DNA of 64,000 bases, taken from positions 1-64,000 of the forward strand of contig ONIL01000004.1 of the NCBI GenBank assembly GCA_900317835.1, written 5' to 3'. The translations under genes were made by a program, and so were the position numbers. The notes beneath the pieces were generated by a model, which saw nothing but the letters and a program-made list of their open reading frames with translations, searched no databases and was not told where the DNA came from. Shown here one piece after another: positions 20,163-28,626 of the stretch (positions are counted from its first letter, which is position 1; each line of letters opens with the position of its first letter). This DNA is from an uncultured Prevotellaceae bacterium (lineage in GTDB: Bacteria; Bacteroidota; Bacteroidia; Bacteroidales; Muribaculaceae).

Positions 20163-20184
20163 ATAAAAACTCAGATAAAAAGGC

Positions 20185-22770
20185 ATGAAACGATTATATA
20201 CGGTATTCTTTCTATCAGTTCTATCTTTGTTTTCTCCTGCTTTTGGGCAGCGGGTGACGCGGTTGTTCAATGACGTATCGATGAGCGAGGCGTTAAGGTG
20301 GCTCAACGAGCAAAGCAGTGAATACAACATCAGTTTTCTCTATAATGAGTTGGAGGACTTCAGGGTGACGACTGCTGTCAAGAACAAGTCGGTGCCCGAT
20401 GCCATCCAGCAGTTAATCGGCTTCTATCCCATCAGGATGACTGTGCAGGGCAAGGAAATCGCCGTCGAGTGCCCGCAAAAGGCCTCCACGCGCTACAAGG
20501 GCACCGTCCTCGACGAGACGGGCCAGCCATTGGCATATGCAACCATTGCTATTCTTAACCCTGCCGACTCAACGCTGCTCACAGGAGGCGTCAGTAATGA
20601 GAGCGGTCGCTTCGTGATTCCTACTGAGGCCCACCGTGTCATCGTGAAGTGCAGTTTTGTCGGCTACCGCACCTACTATCGTAATTGCGAGGCTGGCGAT
20701 ATAGGCACTATCCAGATGCGACCTGCTGAGTATATCATCAATGGTGTGACAGTAGAGGGTACCCGAATCATGAACTATGTGGATAAGTCAGTCCATACCT
20801 TCACTATTGAGCAAATAAGGCAATCTCGCAATGTCCGTGACCTGCTGGAACACGTTGAAGACTTGAAGATCGATCCGGTGAGCAATAAGATTCAGCGAAT
20901 GGACGGCGGCAGCGTGAAAATACTGATCAATGGCGTGGCAGCATCAGACATTGACTTAAAAGGTATTCCTGCAGACAAGATCTCTAAAGTGGAATACTAC
21001 AACATTCCTCCTGCCCGCTATGCTGATGCCGGTACACTCATCAACGTGATTACCAAGCGGATGGAGACTGGCATCAACGCAGGCATCGAGGCAAGAACAG
21101 CCTTCACGACTGGCTTCACAGACGATGAGGCCTACCTGAACTTGACTTCAGGCAACCATCAGTTTTCACTCTCTTATACGTTCAGCCTGCGCGACTATGC
21201 GAAACGTTTTGGCGAACGGACTTACGACTATACATTGCAAAGGTACCTTACTGACGAAACATCACCAGCGTCTCCTGTTCATTACAACTATCAAAAAAAG
21301 ACACACGACAAATTCGGCTATACTTGGAACGACCCCATCATCAAATACACCTACAACAAGCCAGACGACATAGTAGTGCAGATAGTTGCAACACCTCATT
21401 TCAATCATAGTCATAGTGATGGGCAGAGTGATATCCAAAACACATCAACACTTAACACTTCTATTGCAGGGAAAGGTGAATTTGGCAGCCGTATGAGCAC
21501 ATTCGGTCCAGACCTGAACGTGTATGTCCAGAAAACGCTGCCTAAGAATCAGGAACTGTCGATCGACCTCGTGGGCACCTATTATCACAACAGCAGCAAG
21601 AACTGGAATCAGGAGGTTGCTGTGAGCGATGGTGAGGTTTGGCTGTCAGACAACCAGGAGCAGCAGAACAACAAGTATTCCTTTATTGGTGAATTGGCTT
21701 ATACGAAGAAGTGGGAAAAGAGCAACCTGAGCCTGGGCTACCGCGGATCGTTCGGGCGCTCGAACGCCACCATCAGCAACGTGCTCTCAGACTATAAGGA
21801 CTATGAATACTCGTCAGCCAGTTATCAGCACTATATGTATGTCGAGTATAGTGGAAGCCTTGGCAAACTGATGTACCGTATTGGGGCCGGGGCAACACAG
21901 GTGACACAGGACAACACCGATGCCCACGACTCCCACTGGCTCTTTACACCGAAACTTATCTTGAGTACCAACCTGTCGAAGAAGATGAGCCTGCAGTGGG
22001 TCACCTCGTCACAGTCCTATACACCACTCATCTCACAACTCAGCAACAATGCCAGCCTCGTCATTCCTGGAGTGCTGAGCATTGGCAACCCGTATCTGAG
22101 GAGTTATAACACATATCGCTCGGAACTGATTCACAAGTGGAACCTCGGCTGGCTGCAGACCCAAATCGGACTATATTATTCATATTCCGATTCTCCTATC
22201 AACCGCTACTACACGCAGCAAGAGATTAACGGCCAGCAATATATTGTGGGTACGAACGAAAATGCCAACTATGGCAGTGAGCTGGGTGGGTCATACCTGC
22301 TGGTCATTAGCCCCTTTAAGAGTCAGATTCTGACGCTGACCTTGCAAGGTTATGTGTCTCGTCAGACCGTCAGCAGCCCCATCATCGGACATTACCATCA
22401 CACGTGGGCACCGCTCTACTATGCCGTGCAGTTCCGGAAGGGCAACTGGGGAGCTTCCTACGTAGGGAGCATAGTATCAAAACACCTCAACGGCTCTACA
22501 CTGGATGATGGGGAAAACCAGTCGCACTTGCAGGTTTACTGGCAGAAGAAGAGTTTGCGAATCTTTGCCACTGACTATTGGATCTTCACCCGCTCTCGCT
22601 ATTCAGGTTATAGCATGCCGACAAGCATTCTGCAAAGTACATATAAAACCTGGATTGACGATAATAAGTCAATGTTTGTCCTCGGTTTCAGTTACGACTT
22701 CTCTACAGGAAAGAGTATTAAGATCAATCGTAAACTGCGAAATAAGGACTCTGACACAGGTAGTTTCTAA
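20185..22770 (+). CDS. Second outer-membrane beta-barrel receptor, paralogous N-terminus
   Basis: An 861-aa barrel protein: signal peptide (to AFGQ), STN-like domain (about 22-95), carboxypeptidase-like domain (about 100-185), plug region with VEYYNIPPARYADAGTLINV, and a beta-barrel (about 290-861) of the outer-membrane beta-barrel family 3 type. Residues 22-118 are almost identical to the barrel protein at 16932, including over 50 bases of near-identical DNA (17215-17276 versus 20469-20530). Beyond that the two diverge sharply. It has no visible TAnnTTTG promoter of its own; transcription may come from upstream or from a non-standard promoter such as one used by the adjacent sigma factor (inference). 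Confidence 0.85.
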   Translation: MKRLYTVFFLSVLSLFSPAFGQRVTRLFNDVSMSEALRWLNEQSSEYNISFLYNELEDFRVTTAVKNKSVPDAIQQLIGFYPIRMTVQGKEIAVECPQKASTRYKGTVLDETGQPLAYATIAILNPADSTLLTGGVSNESGRFVIPTEAHRVIVKCSFVGYRTYYRNCEAGDIGTIQMRPAEYIINGVTVEGTRIMNYVDKSVHTFTIEQIRQSRNVRDLLEHVEDLKIDPVSNKIQRMDGGSVKILINGVAASDIDLKGIPADKISKVEYYNIPPARYADAGTLINVITKRMETGINAGIEARTAFTTGFTDDEAYLNLTSGNHQFSLSYTFSLRDYAKRFGERTYDYTLQRYLTDETSPASPVHYNYQKKTHDKFGYTWNDPIIKYTYNKPDDIVVQIVATPHFNHSHSDGQSDIQNTSTLNTSIAGKGEFGSRMSTFGPDLNVYVQKTLPKNQELSIDLVGTYYHNSSKNWNQEVAVSDGEVWLSDNQEQQNNKYSFIGELAYTKKWEKSNLSLGYRGSFGRSNATISNVLSDYKDYEYSSASYQHYMYVEYSGSLGKLMYRIGAGATQVTQDNTDAHDSHWLFTPKLILSTNLSKKMSLQWVTSSQSYTPLISQLSNNASLVIPGVLSIGNPYLRSYNTYRSELIHKWNLGWLQTQIGLYYSYSDSPINRYYTQQEINGQQYIVGTNENANYGSELGGSYLLVISPFKSQILTLTLQGYVSRQTVSSPIIGHYHHTWAPLYYAVQFRKGNWGASYVGSIVSKHLNGSTLDDGENQSHLQVYWQKKSLRIFATDYWIFTRSRYSGYSMPTSILQSTYKTWIDDNKSMFVLGFSYDFSTGKSIKINRKLRNKDSDTGSF

Positions 22771-22772
22771 TT

Positions 22773-22780
22773 TATATTTG
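22773..22780 (+). promoter_or_regulatory. -7 box at the end of the second barrel gene
   Basis: TATATTTG starts 3 bp after the barrel gene stop codon, with no gene on this strand for about 2.4 kb except a 23-codon ORF. It suggests a short separate transcription unit ending at the hairpin 22985-23018. Confidence 0.45.
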
Positions 22781-22848
22781 CATTTATGTGACATGATACT
22801 TTCACTATTGGTCTAATAGTAAAGTGAAAAATCTAAATCAATTTAACA

Positions 22849-22920
22849 ATGAGACATTTATCGATCAAAGATTTAGCCGCTAGTTATGACACACCGCCCA
22901 AAAAAGATAGTTTGTCGTGA
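22849..22920 (+). CDS. Possible 23-aa small protein
   Basis: ATG-to-TGA ORF starting MRHLSIKDLAASYDTPPKK. It lies about 63 nt after a predicted transcript start (box 22773-22780) and 65 nt before a strong terminator, so a short mRNA of roughly 240 nt is possible. The LSIKDLAAS opening vaguely recalls leader peptides of Bacteroidetes peptide precursors (KLxLKDL), but there is no double-glycine cleavage site or core with cysteines. Coding status is uncertain; the unit could equally be a noncoding RNA. Confidence 0.3.
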   Translation: MRHLSIKDLAASYDTPPKKDSLS

Positions 22921-22984
22921 GCGTGGTCACGTCGGCCAAGACGAGTGCAACCGCCTGTAACAGCAAGTGGAAATAATAAAAAAA

Positions 22985-23018
22985 TGACGGTCGCGGGTGA
23001 ATGCACCTGCGACCGTCA
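22985..23018. terminator. Bidirectional hairpin before kbl
   Basis: A 15-bp stem with one G-T pair (22985-22999 with 23004-23018) and an AATG loop, with a T-run at 23025-23030 on the plus side and an A-run on the other. It separates the rightward barrel/small-ORF unit from leftward kbl. Confidence 0.8.
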
Positions 23019-23058
23019 ACATGAGGTTTTTTCTGGGTGTTATAATGATTGCCTCATT

Positions 23059-23090
23059 ATTTTTAGTCCTTAGTTTCTAGTCCCTAGTTG
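23059..23090. repeat. Second TTAGTCC-type tract
   Basis: TTTTTAGTCCTTAGT followed by a diverged unit (TTCTAGTCCCTAGTT), sharing its core with the tract at 15523-15562. Confidence 0.5.
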
Positions 23091-23108
23091 GCGGATGCAA
23101 CTGTTGAC

Positions 23109-24299
23109 TTACTTGATGATTCCCATCTGCTTGCCGATCTTGATGAAGGCGTTGATGCACTTGTCGAGGTGCTCACGCTCGTGACCGGCTGATACCTGCA
23201 CGCGGATGCGGGCCTGGCCCTTGGGCACAACGGGATAGTAGAAACCGGTAACGTAGATGCCTTCCTTCTGCAGCTCGGCAGCGAAGTCCTGAGACAGCTT
23301 GGCGTCGTAGAGCATCACGGCGCAGATAGCGCTCTGGGTGGGCTTGATGTCGAAGCCGGCAGCAATCATCTTGTCGCGGAAGTAGTTCACGTTGTCAACC
23401 AACTTGTCGTGCAGTGCGTTGCTCTCCTTGAGCATCTTGAACATCTCGATGCTGGCACCCACGATGCCGGGAGCGATGCTGTTGCTGAACAGGTAGGGAC
23501 GTGAGCGCTGACGCAGCATGTCGATAATCTCCTTACGGCCAGTGGTGAAACCACCCATGGCACCGCCAAAGGCCTTGCCCAGCGTGCCGGTGAAGACGTC
23601 GATGCGGCCATAGATGTCGAACTGCTCGGCTACACCGTGGCCGGTCGGGCCAACGACACCTGCCGAGTGTGACTCATCGACCATGACCATGGCGTCATAC
23701 TTCTCGGCCAGGTCACAGATCTTGTCCATGGGAGCCACATTGCCGTCCATCGAGAAGACGCCGTCCGTAGCGATGATGCGGAAGCGCTGCTCCTGGGCCT
23801 GCTTGAGGCACTCCTCGAGCTCGCCCATGTCGGCGTTGGCATAGCGGTAGCGTTTTGCCTTGCACAGGCGTACACCGTCGATGATCGAAGCGTGGTTCAG
23901 CGAGTCGCTGATGATGGCATCCTCCTCGGTCAACAGGGCCTCGAACAGACCGCCGTTGGCGTCAAAGCATGAACCGTAGAGGATGGCATCCTCGGTGTGG
24001 AAATAGTCGGCGATAGCGGCCTCGAGTTCCTTGTGGATATCGCTGGTACCGCAGATGAAACGCACCGATGACATACCGTAGCCATGGTGGGACATGGTCT
24101 CGGTGGCAGCCTTGATCAAGCGGCTGTTGTCACTGAGGCCCAGATAGTTGTTGGCGCAGAAGTTCAGCACCTCGTCGTTGGGCTTCACCTTGATGTCGGC
24201 GCGCTGCGGCGTGGTGATGATGCGTTCGTTCTTGTACAAACCGGCAGCCTGGATGTCGGCGAGTTCCTTCTGGAGATGTTCCTGGAATTTTCCAAACAT
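23109..24299 (-). CDS. kbl: Glycine C-acetyltransferase (2-amino-3-ketobutyrate CoA ligase)
   Basis: PLP-dependent alpha-oxoamine synthase, 396 aa, that splits 2-amino-3-ketobutyrate with CoA into glycine and acetyl-CoA, the second step of threonine breakdown. Visible motifs: NNYLGLSDN, GYGMSSVRFICGT, VDESHSAGVVGPTGHG (cofactor-binding Asp and His) and the Schiff-base lysine near residue 242 in TGTLGKAFGG. The length matches the family. The partner threonine dehydrogenase is 12 kb away at 36523 rather than adjacent. It has its own promoter at 24356-24386. Confidence 0.94.
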   Translation of the reverse strand: MFGKFQEHLQKELADIQAAGLYKNERIITTPQRADIKVKPNDEVLNFCANNYLGLSDNSRLIKAATETMSHHGYGMSSVRFICGTSDIHKELEAAIADYFHTEDAILYGSCFDANGGLFEALLTEEDAIISDSLNHASIIDGVRLCKAKRYRYANADMGELEECLKQAQEQRFRIIATDGVFSMDGNVAPMDKICDLAEKYDAMVMVDESHSAGVVGPTGHGVAEQFDIYGRIDVFTGTLGKAFGGAMGGFTTGRKEIIDMLRQRSRPYLFSNSIAPGIVGASIEMFKMLKESNALHDKLVDNVNYFRDKMIAAGFDIKPTQSAICAVMLYDAKLSQDFAAELQKEGIYVTGFYYPVVPKGQARIRVQVSAGHEREHLDKCINAFIKIGKQMGIIK

Positions 24300-24355
24300 G
24301 ATAAAAATCTATTTTAAAAGGTTTGACATTAATGTTAATGATGTTAATATGCCCA

Positions 24356-24386
24356 CAAAGGTAGTGCAACTCGCGAGAAAAAGCAA
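24356..24386 (-). promoter_or_regulatory. Promoter of kbl
   Basis: Minus-strand TTG (24386-24384), 20-bp spacer and TACCTTTG (24363-24356). The leader of about 50 nt includes a repeated TGTTAAT motif. Confidence 0.6.
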
Positions 24387-24451
24387 AATATATTTTGTTT
24401 TTTCTCTTGCTGGGTTCTTGTGAGATCTCTGAATTCTCCAGGGGCAGGGCG

Positions 24452-25201
24452 TCAGTCGTTGTCAGCGCTGGAACCGACGTGTCCTTGCTGCATGGGTGTG
24501 GGTGTTGGCTGGAGCTCCTGGCTTTGCTCTTGTGGTGCGACGGGTTGCTGGGAACGGTCGCGGCGCTTGCGGTGGTACCAGCGGCCGCTGCTCTCGTTCT
24601 CGTTGCTTGGCTCTACTGTGACGGCTGGCTTGCCGCCATCGAGCCGTTTGCCGCCGTTGATGGCGTAAAGCTCATATTGCTCAATGATGTTGATGAGCTT
24701 GTTGGGGTAGTTGGCATCCTCGGCATAGCCGCAGTCGCGCAGGCCTTGTGCCCAGCTGCGGTAGTCGGTCACTTCAAACTCATAGAGGATGCTGTAGCGC
24801 TGCCCCTTGAGGAACATGGCGTGATCGAGGAATGAGTCCTCGGGCTTGCCATACTTGCGGTATCCCACTTGATGGAGCGAGTCACAGCCGCCATAGACCT
24901 CGCCTTTCCAGTGATAAGCCTTGATGCCGAAGTGGTTGTTGGCTTCCTGTGCCATCTTGCTCTGTCCCACACTGCTCTCGAGCAATCCCTGGGCCAGCGT
25001 GATGCTGGCAGGAACGCCGTATTCCTTCTCGTGCTGCAAGGCTATTGTCTTGTAGCGCTCGATATAGTCAAGATATCGCTGATGTTTGGACTGGGCAGGA
25101 GCCGAAAGGGCACAAAAAAAGGCAAAAATCAAGCAAAAATTGTAAATTTGCTTGTTTATCGGGAAAAAATCTATAATTTTGCGTTCAAAGTTAAAACTCA
25201 T
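24452..25201 (-). CDS. Exported GH73-type glucosaminidase
   Basis: Peptidoglycan hydrolase of the FlgJ/LytG glucosaminidase family, 249 aa. An N-terminal hydrophobic segment (about 20-37, IYNFCLIFAFFCALSAPAQS) acts as a signal peptide with a long positively charged lead. The catalytic domain (about 45-185) shows ITLAQGLLESSVGQSKMAQ, with the acid Glu, and NNHFGIKAYHWKG. The C-terminal 60 residues are low-complexity and basic/polar, without a LysM motif. The start is the only in-frame Met before the signal. Only 8 bp separate it from divergent cdd, so its promoter must lie inside cdd. Confidence 0.88.
   Translation of the reverse strand: MSFNFERKIIDFFPINKQIYNFCLIFAFFCALSAPAQSKHQRYLDYIERYKTIALQHEKEYGVPASITLAQGLLESSVGQSKMAQEANNHFGIKAYHWKGEVYGGCDSLHQVGYRKYGKPEDSFLDHAMFLKGQRYSILYEFEVTDYRSWAQGLRDCGYAEDANYPNKLINIIEQYELYAINGGKRLDGGKPAVTVEPSNENESSGRWYHRKRRDRSQQPVAPQEQSQELQPTPTPMQQGHVGSSADND
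25152..25181 (+). promoter_or_regulatory. cdd promoter inside the glucosaminidase gene
   Basis: TTG (25152-25154), 19-bp spacer and TAATTTTG (25174-25181), 28 bp before the cdd ATG. A second box TAAATTTG at 25143-25150 is possible. Confidence 0.6.
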
Positions 25202-25209
25202 AATTTTTT

Positions 25210-25674
25210 ATGACCGAAAAGAAAATCACCACAAAGATAAGGGTTTATTCTTATAATGAACTCACCGAGGAGCAAAAAAAATTGGTGGACCTCGCTCGCG
25301 AGGCCACTTCGCACTCTTATTCTCCATATAGTAATTTCAAGGTTGGAGCCGCATTGATGCTCGATAACGGCGAGGTGTTTATCGGTGCTAATCAGGAGAA
25401 TGCGGCCTTTGCCGGCATCTGCGGCGAGCGTTCTGCATTATATGCGGCGGGAGCCAAATATCCTGGCGTGCCTGTCAAGTCTGTCGCCATCACTTCATTC
25501 ACTCATGAAGCTTTTGTCGAGGAACCCACAGCCCCCTGCGGCGTGTGCCGCCAGGCTTTCCTCGAATTTGAGAAAAACGGGCATCCCATCGAACTGATAC
25601 TGGCTGGCAAGGAGAAAATCTACATCCTCGACAGCTTCCAGGACACCATGCCGCTGTCGTTTACCGAGTTCTGA
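25210..25674 (+). CDS. cdd: Cytidine deaminase
   Basis: Zinc-dependent pyrimidine-salvage enzyme converting cytidine/deoxycytidine to uridine/deoxyuridine, 154 aa, the tetrameric short form. Motifs: SYSPYSNFKVGAALML, the catalytic ICGERSAL (Cys71 and Glu73) and the zinc pair PCGVCRQ. It is divergent from the glucosaminidase gene with an 8-bp gap. Its promoter lies in that gene's coding region. Confidence 0.95.
   Translation: MTEKKITTKIRVYSYNELTEEQKKLVDLAREATSHSYSPYSNFKVGAALMLDNGEVFIGANQENAAFAGICGERSALYAAGAKYPGVPVKSVAITSFTHEAFVEEPTAPCGVCRQAFLEFEKNGHPIELILAGKEKIYILDSFQDTMPLSFTEF
25232..25239 (-). promoter_or_regulatory. Glucosaminidase -7 box inside cdd
   Basis: Reads TATCTTTG on the minus strand, 30 bp upstream of the glucosaminidase ATG and within codons 8-10 of cdd. 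No good -33 was found. Confidence 0.5.
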
Positions 25675-25698
25675 CCCTTATCACGTTGACTCATCGAG

Positions 25699-25747
25699 CC
25701 CGCACGCTTTCCGTTGAAAAGCAATGGAGAGCATGTGGGTTGTTTTT
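25699..25747 (+). terminator. Terminator of cdd
   Basis: A 14-bp stem with several G-T pairs (25699-25712 with 25726-25739) followed by TTGTTTTTA. Confidence 0.65.
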
Positions 25748-25749
25748 AT

Positions 25750-26274
25750 AATCCCCTCATTCCCAATACCAGAGAGGCCGACCCCATGAGCAACATATAG
25801 GCGTGCGCGTTTGTTAACAAATCCTGTTAATTGCGGTCGATAATTCCTGTCACATGCAAAACCATGTGTCTGAATACAAGTGTCGTCTCACCCAGGGGGT
25901 GATTATTTTCATAGTGATACAACAGATCATGAGCCGCTACTTGACACAGGGTTCTGCAGGTGAGCCGTTTTTAGAAGACTTTTTTGAGAAGCGTAAAAAA
26001 ATTAGACGATTTTCAGGATTATCCAGCGCTTTGGGCAAAATAATTTGATTTTCCCTTTTGGGGGCTGTGTTCTGCCACTATCTTTGTTAGCGCGATTTGT
26101 TTGTAGGTTCTCTAGTCTCGCAGCCACCTTGGCTTCCAGACGAGCTCGGAACATCTCAAACTGTAACGCCAATACAATATAATGTGAAAGATGCTGTTGA
26201 AAGACTTGTTTACTAGTATTAATTTACATATTTTTGCGACAAATATTAACAACGATAGAAAACTATAAAGGAAA
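25750..26274. other. Intergenic region before the BspA-like gene with two promoters
   Basis: I see no convincing gene here; a 64-codon ORF (25854-26048) has no coding character. Two plus-strand promoters are visible: TTTG (26057-26060) with TATCTTTG (26079-26086), 18-bp spacer; and TTG (26206-26208) with TATTTTTG (26229-26236), 20-bp spacer. The second is the likely direct promoter of the BspA-like gene. The first would add about 180 nt of leader or make a separate small RNA. Confidence 0.55.
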
Positions 26275-28476
26275 ATGAAAACCTCAATCAAAACAACACT
26301 TTTGCTGCTGGCGCTGTTGTTGCCAGCCGTTGCTGCCGCCTACGACTTTGAGGTGGACGGCATTTATTATAACATCAATGGTAACGAAGCCACCGTGACA
26401 TCCGGAACAAGCTACTACTCTGGTGATGTGACCATCCCCGCCGCTGTCACTTATAATGGCATGACCTACTCGGTCACCGCTATCGGCAACCATGCATTCT
26501 TCGACTGTTACAGACTGACGAAGGTGACTATTCCTAGCTCCGTCACCGCTATAGGACTCCAGGCGTTCGCATACTGTAGAGATCTGTCAAGCATTGCTGT
26601 GGATAGTGGTAATCGTAAATATGATTGTCGTAATAATTGTAACGCCATCATTGAGACAGCTAGCAACAAATTGATTGTAGGCTGCGAAAACACCATTATT
26701 CCAAACTCGGTCACCGCCATTGGCGAAGGGGCGTTCGAGGGTCGCGATAGTCTAATGAGTGTAGACTTTCCTAGCTCGGTCACTTATATCGACTACCATG
26801 CGTTCTGGGGCTGCGGTCTGACGAGTGTGCAAATCTCCGAGTCCGTCAATTTCATCGGCGAAGGGGCTTTCTCGGCTTGCACCGACATGACGAGCATCAT
26901 CGTGGATAGTGGCAATCCAAAATACGATTCCCGCAACAATTGCAACGCCATCATTGAGACTGCCAGCAACACTTTGCTTGAAGGTTGCAAGAGCACAATA
27001 ATTCCTAACACAGTCACCGCCATTGGAAAAAATGCGTTTGAATACTGCTTTGGCATGACGAGTATTGATATCCCAAACTCGGTCGTCTCCATCGGCGACT
27101 TTGCATTCTTCAAATGCAGTGACCTGACGAGCGTAATCATCCCCAATTCGGTCACCTTCATCGGCAAACGCCTGTTTGGCATGTGCTATGACTTGAGGAG
27201 CATCAGCGTGGATAGTGGCAATCCAAGATACGATTCCCGCAACAATTGCAATGCCATCATCGAGACAGCGAGCAACACATTGATTGTTGGTTGCCAAACA
27301 TCGACCATCCCCAACACGGTAGCTTCCATAGGCGAGTATGCCTTCCAATTAGTCAGTGGCCTGACGAGCATTGACATTCCCAACTCAGTCACCACTATCA
27401 TGGACAATGCATTTGACGACTGCTACAGATTGACTAGCTTGACCATCGGCAACTCGGTCAGGTTTATTGGTAACTATGCGTTCTATCGATGCACAAGACT
27501 ATCTGATGTGTACTGCTTTATTGATAATCCATCGACAGTCTCAATGGGCAATTCAGTGTTTAGACTATCATCCTCAAGCTATTCAAGCCGCACGCTTTAT
27601 GTGCCGCACGGGACGGCTGATGCCTATCAAGCCGACAGTCGCTGGTATCCCTATTTCGGGCAGATAGTGGAGATGGAACCTGAAACCGGTTTGATTGGTG
27701 ACGTGAACCTTGACGGTGATGTGGATATCGCTGACGTGAACGCCGTTGTTGACATCATCACGGGTAGCAGTGATTATACCATTACTGCAGATGTGAACAA
27801 TGATGGCGAAATTAACATCACCGACATCAACGCCATTCTTCACATCATCATGGGCGGTGGAGGCCCTTCGCCCGATGAGCACGAGTGGGTTGACTTGGGA
27901 CTGCCCAGCGGCACGCTGTGGGCAACGTGCAATGTCGGTGCCAGTAGCCCCGAGGAATATGGCGACTACTTCGCATGGGGCGAGACTGAGCCTAAGGATT
28001 ACTATGACTGGAGTACCTACAAGTGGTGCAATGGCAGCAGTGACACACTGACGAAGTACTGCACCTATAGCACATATGGTACGGTTGACAACAAGACCGA
28101 GCTGGATCTAGAGGATGATGCCGCATACGTGAACTGGGGTCCGGCGTGGCAAATGCCGTCACGAGTTCAGATTGAAGAACTTGTCACTCAATGCACTTTA
28201 CAGAGGTCGTCGATGAACGGGGTGAATTGTTGGTTGCTTATTGGCCCTAATGGAAATACCATGTTCTTGCCTGGTGCTGATCAACGCAACAAAGATAGGC
28301 CTGTCCAGGTGAACTCATACTATAGCTGCTATTGGACGCGCACGGTCAGCTCTTGGTACCCGGTCTGCGCAAGCTATCTGTTTGCCAACGGGATTGACTT
28401 TGGCATGTACTATACTTACGGCATCTCCCGGAGTATAGGGAATACTGTTCGTGCCGTGCGCATCCCGCAGGATTAG
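26275..28476 (+). CDS. BspA-like LRR surface protein with dockerin-like and FISUMP domains
   Basis: Secreted 733-aa mosaic protein. Signal peptide (1-22). LRR_5/BspA-type repeats (about 50-430) with the periodic SVTAIGxxAF / LTSxxIPNSV pattern. A dockerin-like pair of Ca-binding repeats (about 477-532) with GDVNLDGDVDIADVNAVV and ADVNNDGEINITDINAI. A C-terminal FISUMP-type domain (about 540-733) beginning EWVDLGLPSGTLWATCNVGA. The LRR part contains three copies of a 101-102-residue unit carrying CNAIIETASN, starting at 26599, 26902 and 27208. BspA-like proteins are commonly adhesins; the binding partner is unknown. Confidence 0.85.
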   Translation: MKTSIKTTLLLLALLLPAVAAAYDFEVDGIYYNINGNEATVTSGTSYYSGDVTIPAAVTYNGMTYSVTAIGNHAFFDCYRLTKVTIPSSVTAIGLQAFAYCRDLSSIAVDSGNRKYDCRNNCNAIIETASNKLIVGCENTIIPNSVTAIGEGAFEGRDSLMSVDFPSSVTYIDYHAFWGCGLTSVQISESVNFIGEGAFSACTDMTSIIVDSGNPKYDSRNNCNAIIETASNTLLEGCKSTIIPNTVTAIGKNAFEYCFGMTSIDIPNSVVSIGDFAFFKCSDLTSVIIPNSVTFIGKRLFGMCYDLRSISVDSGNPRYDSRNNCNAIIETASNTLIVGCQTSTIPNTVASIGEYAFQLVSGLTSIDIPNSVTTIMDNAFDDCYRLTSLTIGNSVRFIGNYAFYRCTRLSDVYCFIDNPSTVSMGNSVFRLSSSSYSSRTLYVPHGTADAYQADSRWYPYFGQIVEMEPETGLIGDVNLDGDVDIADVNAVVDIITGSSDYTITADVNNDGEINITDINAILHIIMGGGGPSPDEHEWVDLGLPSGTLWATCNVGASSPEEYGDYFAWGETEPKDYYDWSTYKWCNGSSDTLTKYCTYSTYGTVDNKTELDLEDDAAYVNWGPAWQMPSRVQIEELVTQCTLQRSSMNGVNCWLLIGPNGNTMFLPGADQRNKDRPVQVNSYYSCYWTRTVSSWYPVCASYLFANGIDFGMYYTYGISRSIGNTVRAVRIPQD

Positions 28477-28514
28477 CACGGCTAAACTCACAATCAGCCA
28501 AAAATAGTCATAGC

Positions 28515-28558
28515 TCACCTGGGTCACACAACAAAAGCCTTGTGTAATCCAGGTGAGT
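28515..28558 (+). terminator. Hairpin after the BspA-like gene
   Basis: Arms CTCACCTGG (28515-28523) and CCAGGTGAG (28550-28558) with inner CACACAA/TTGTGT pairing. No strong T-run follows. Confidence 0.55.
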
Positions 28559-28626
28559 TACCATTGTTGGCGTGTCAATGACAAAAATGGTAATCCGAGT
28601 AGTTTTTTCTATTCGCTAAAAAATAC

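Noticed and set aside
25854-26048. A 64-codon ORF upstream of the BspA-like gene
   Set aside because: No promoter in place, no signal or domain, and a start in the middle of AT-rich noncoding sequence.
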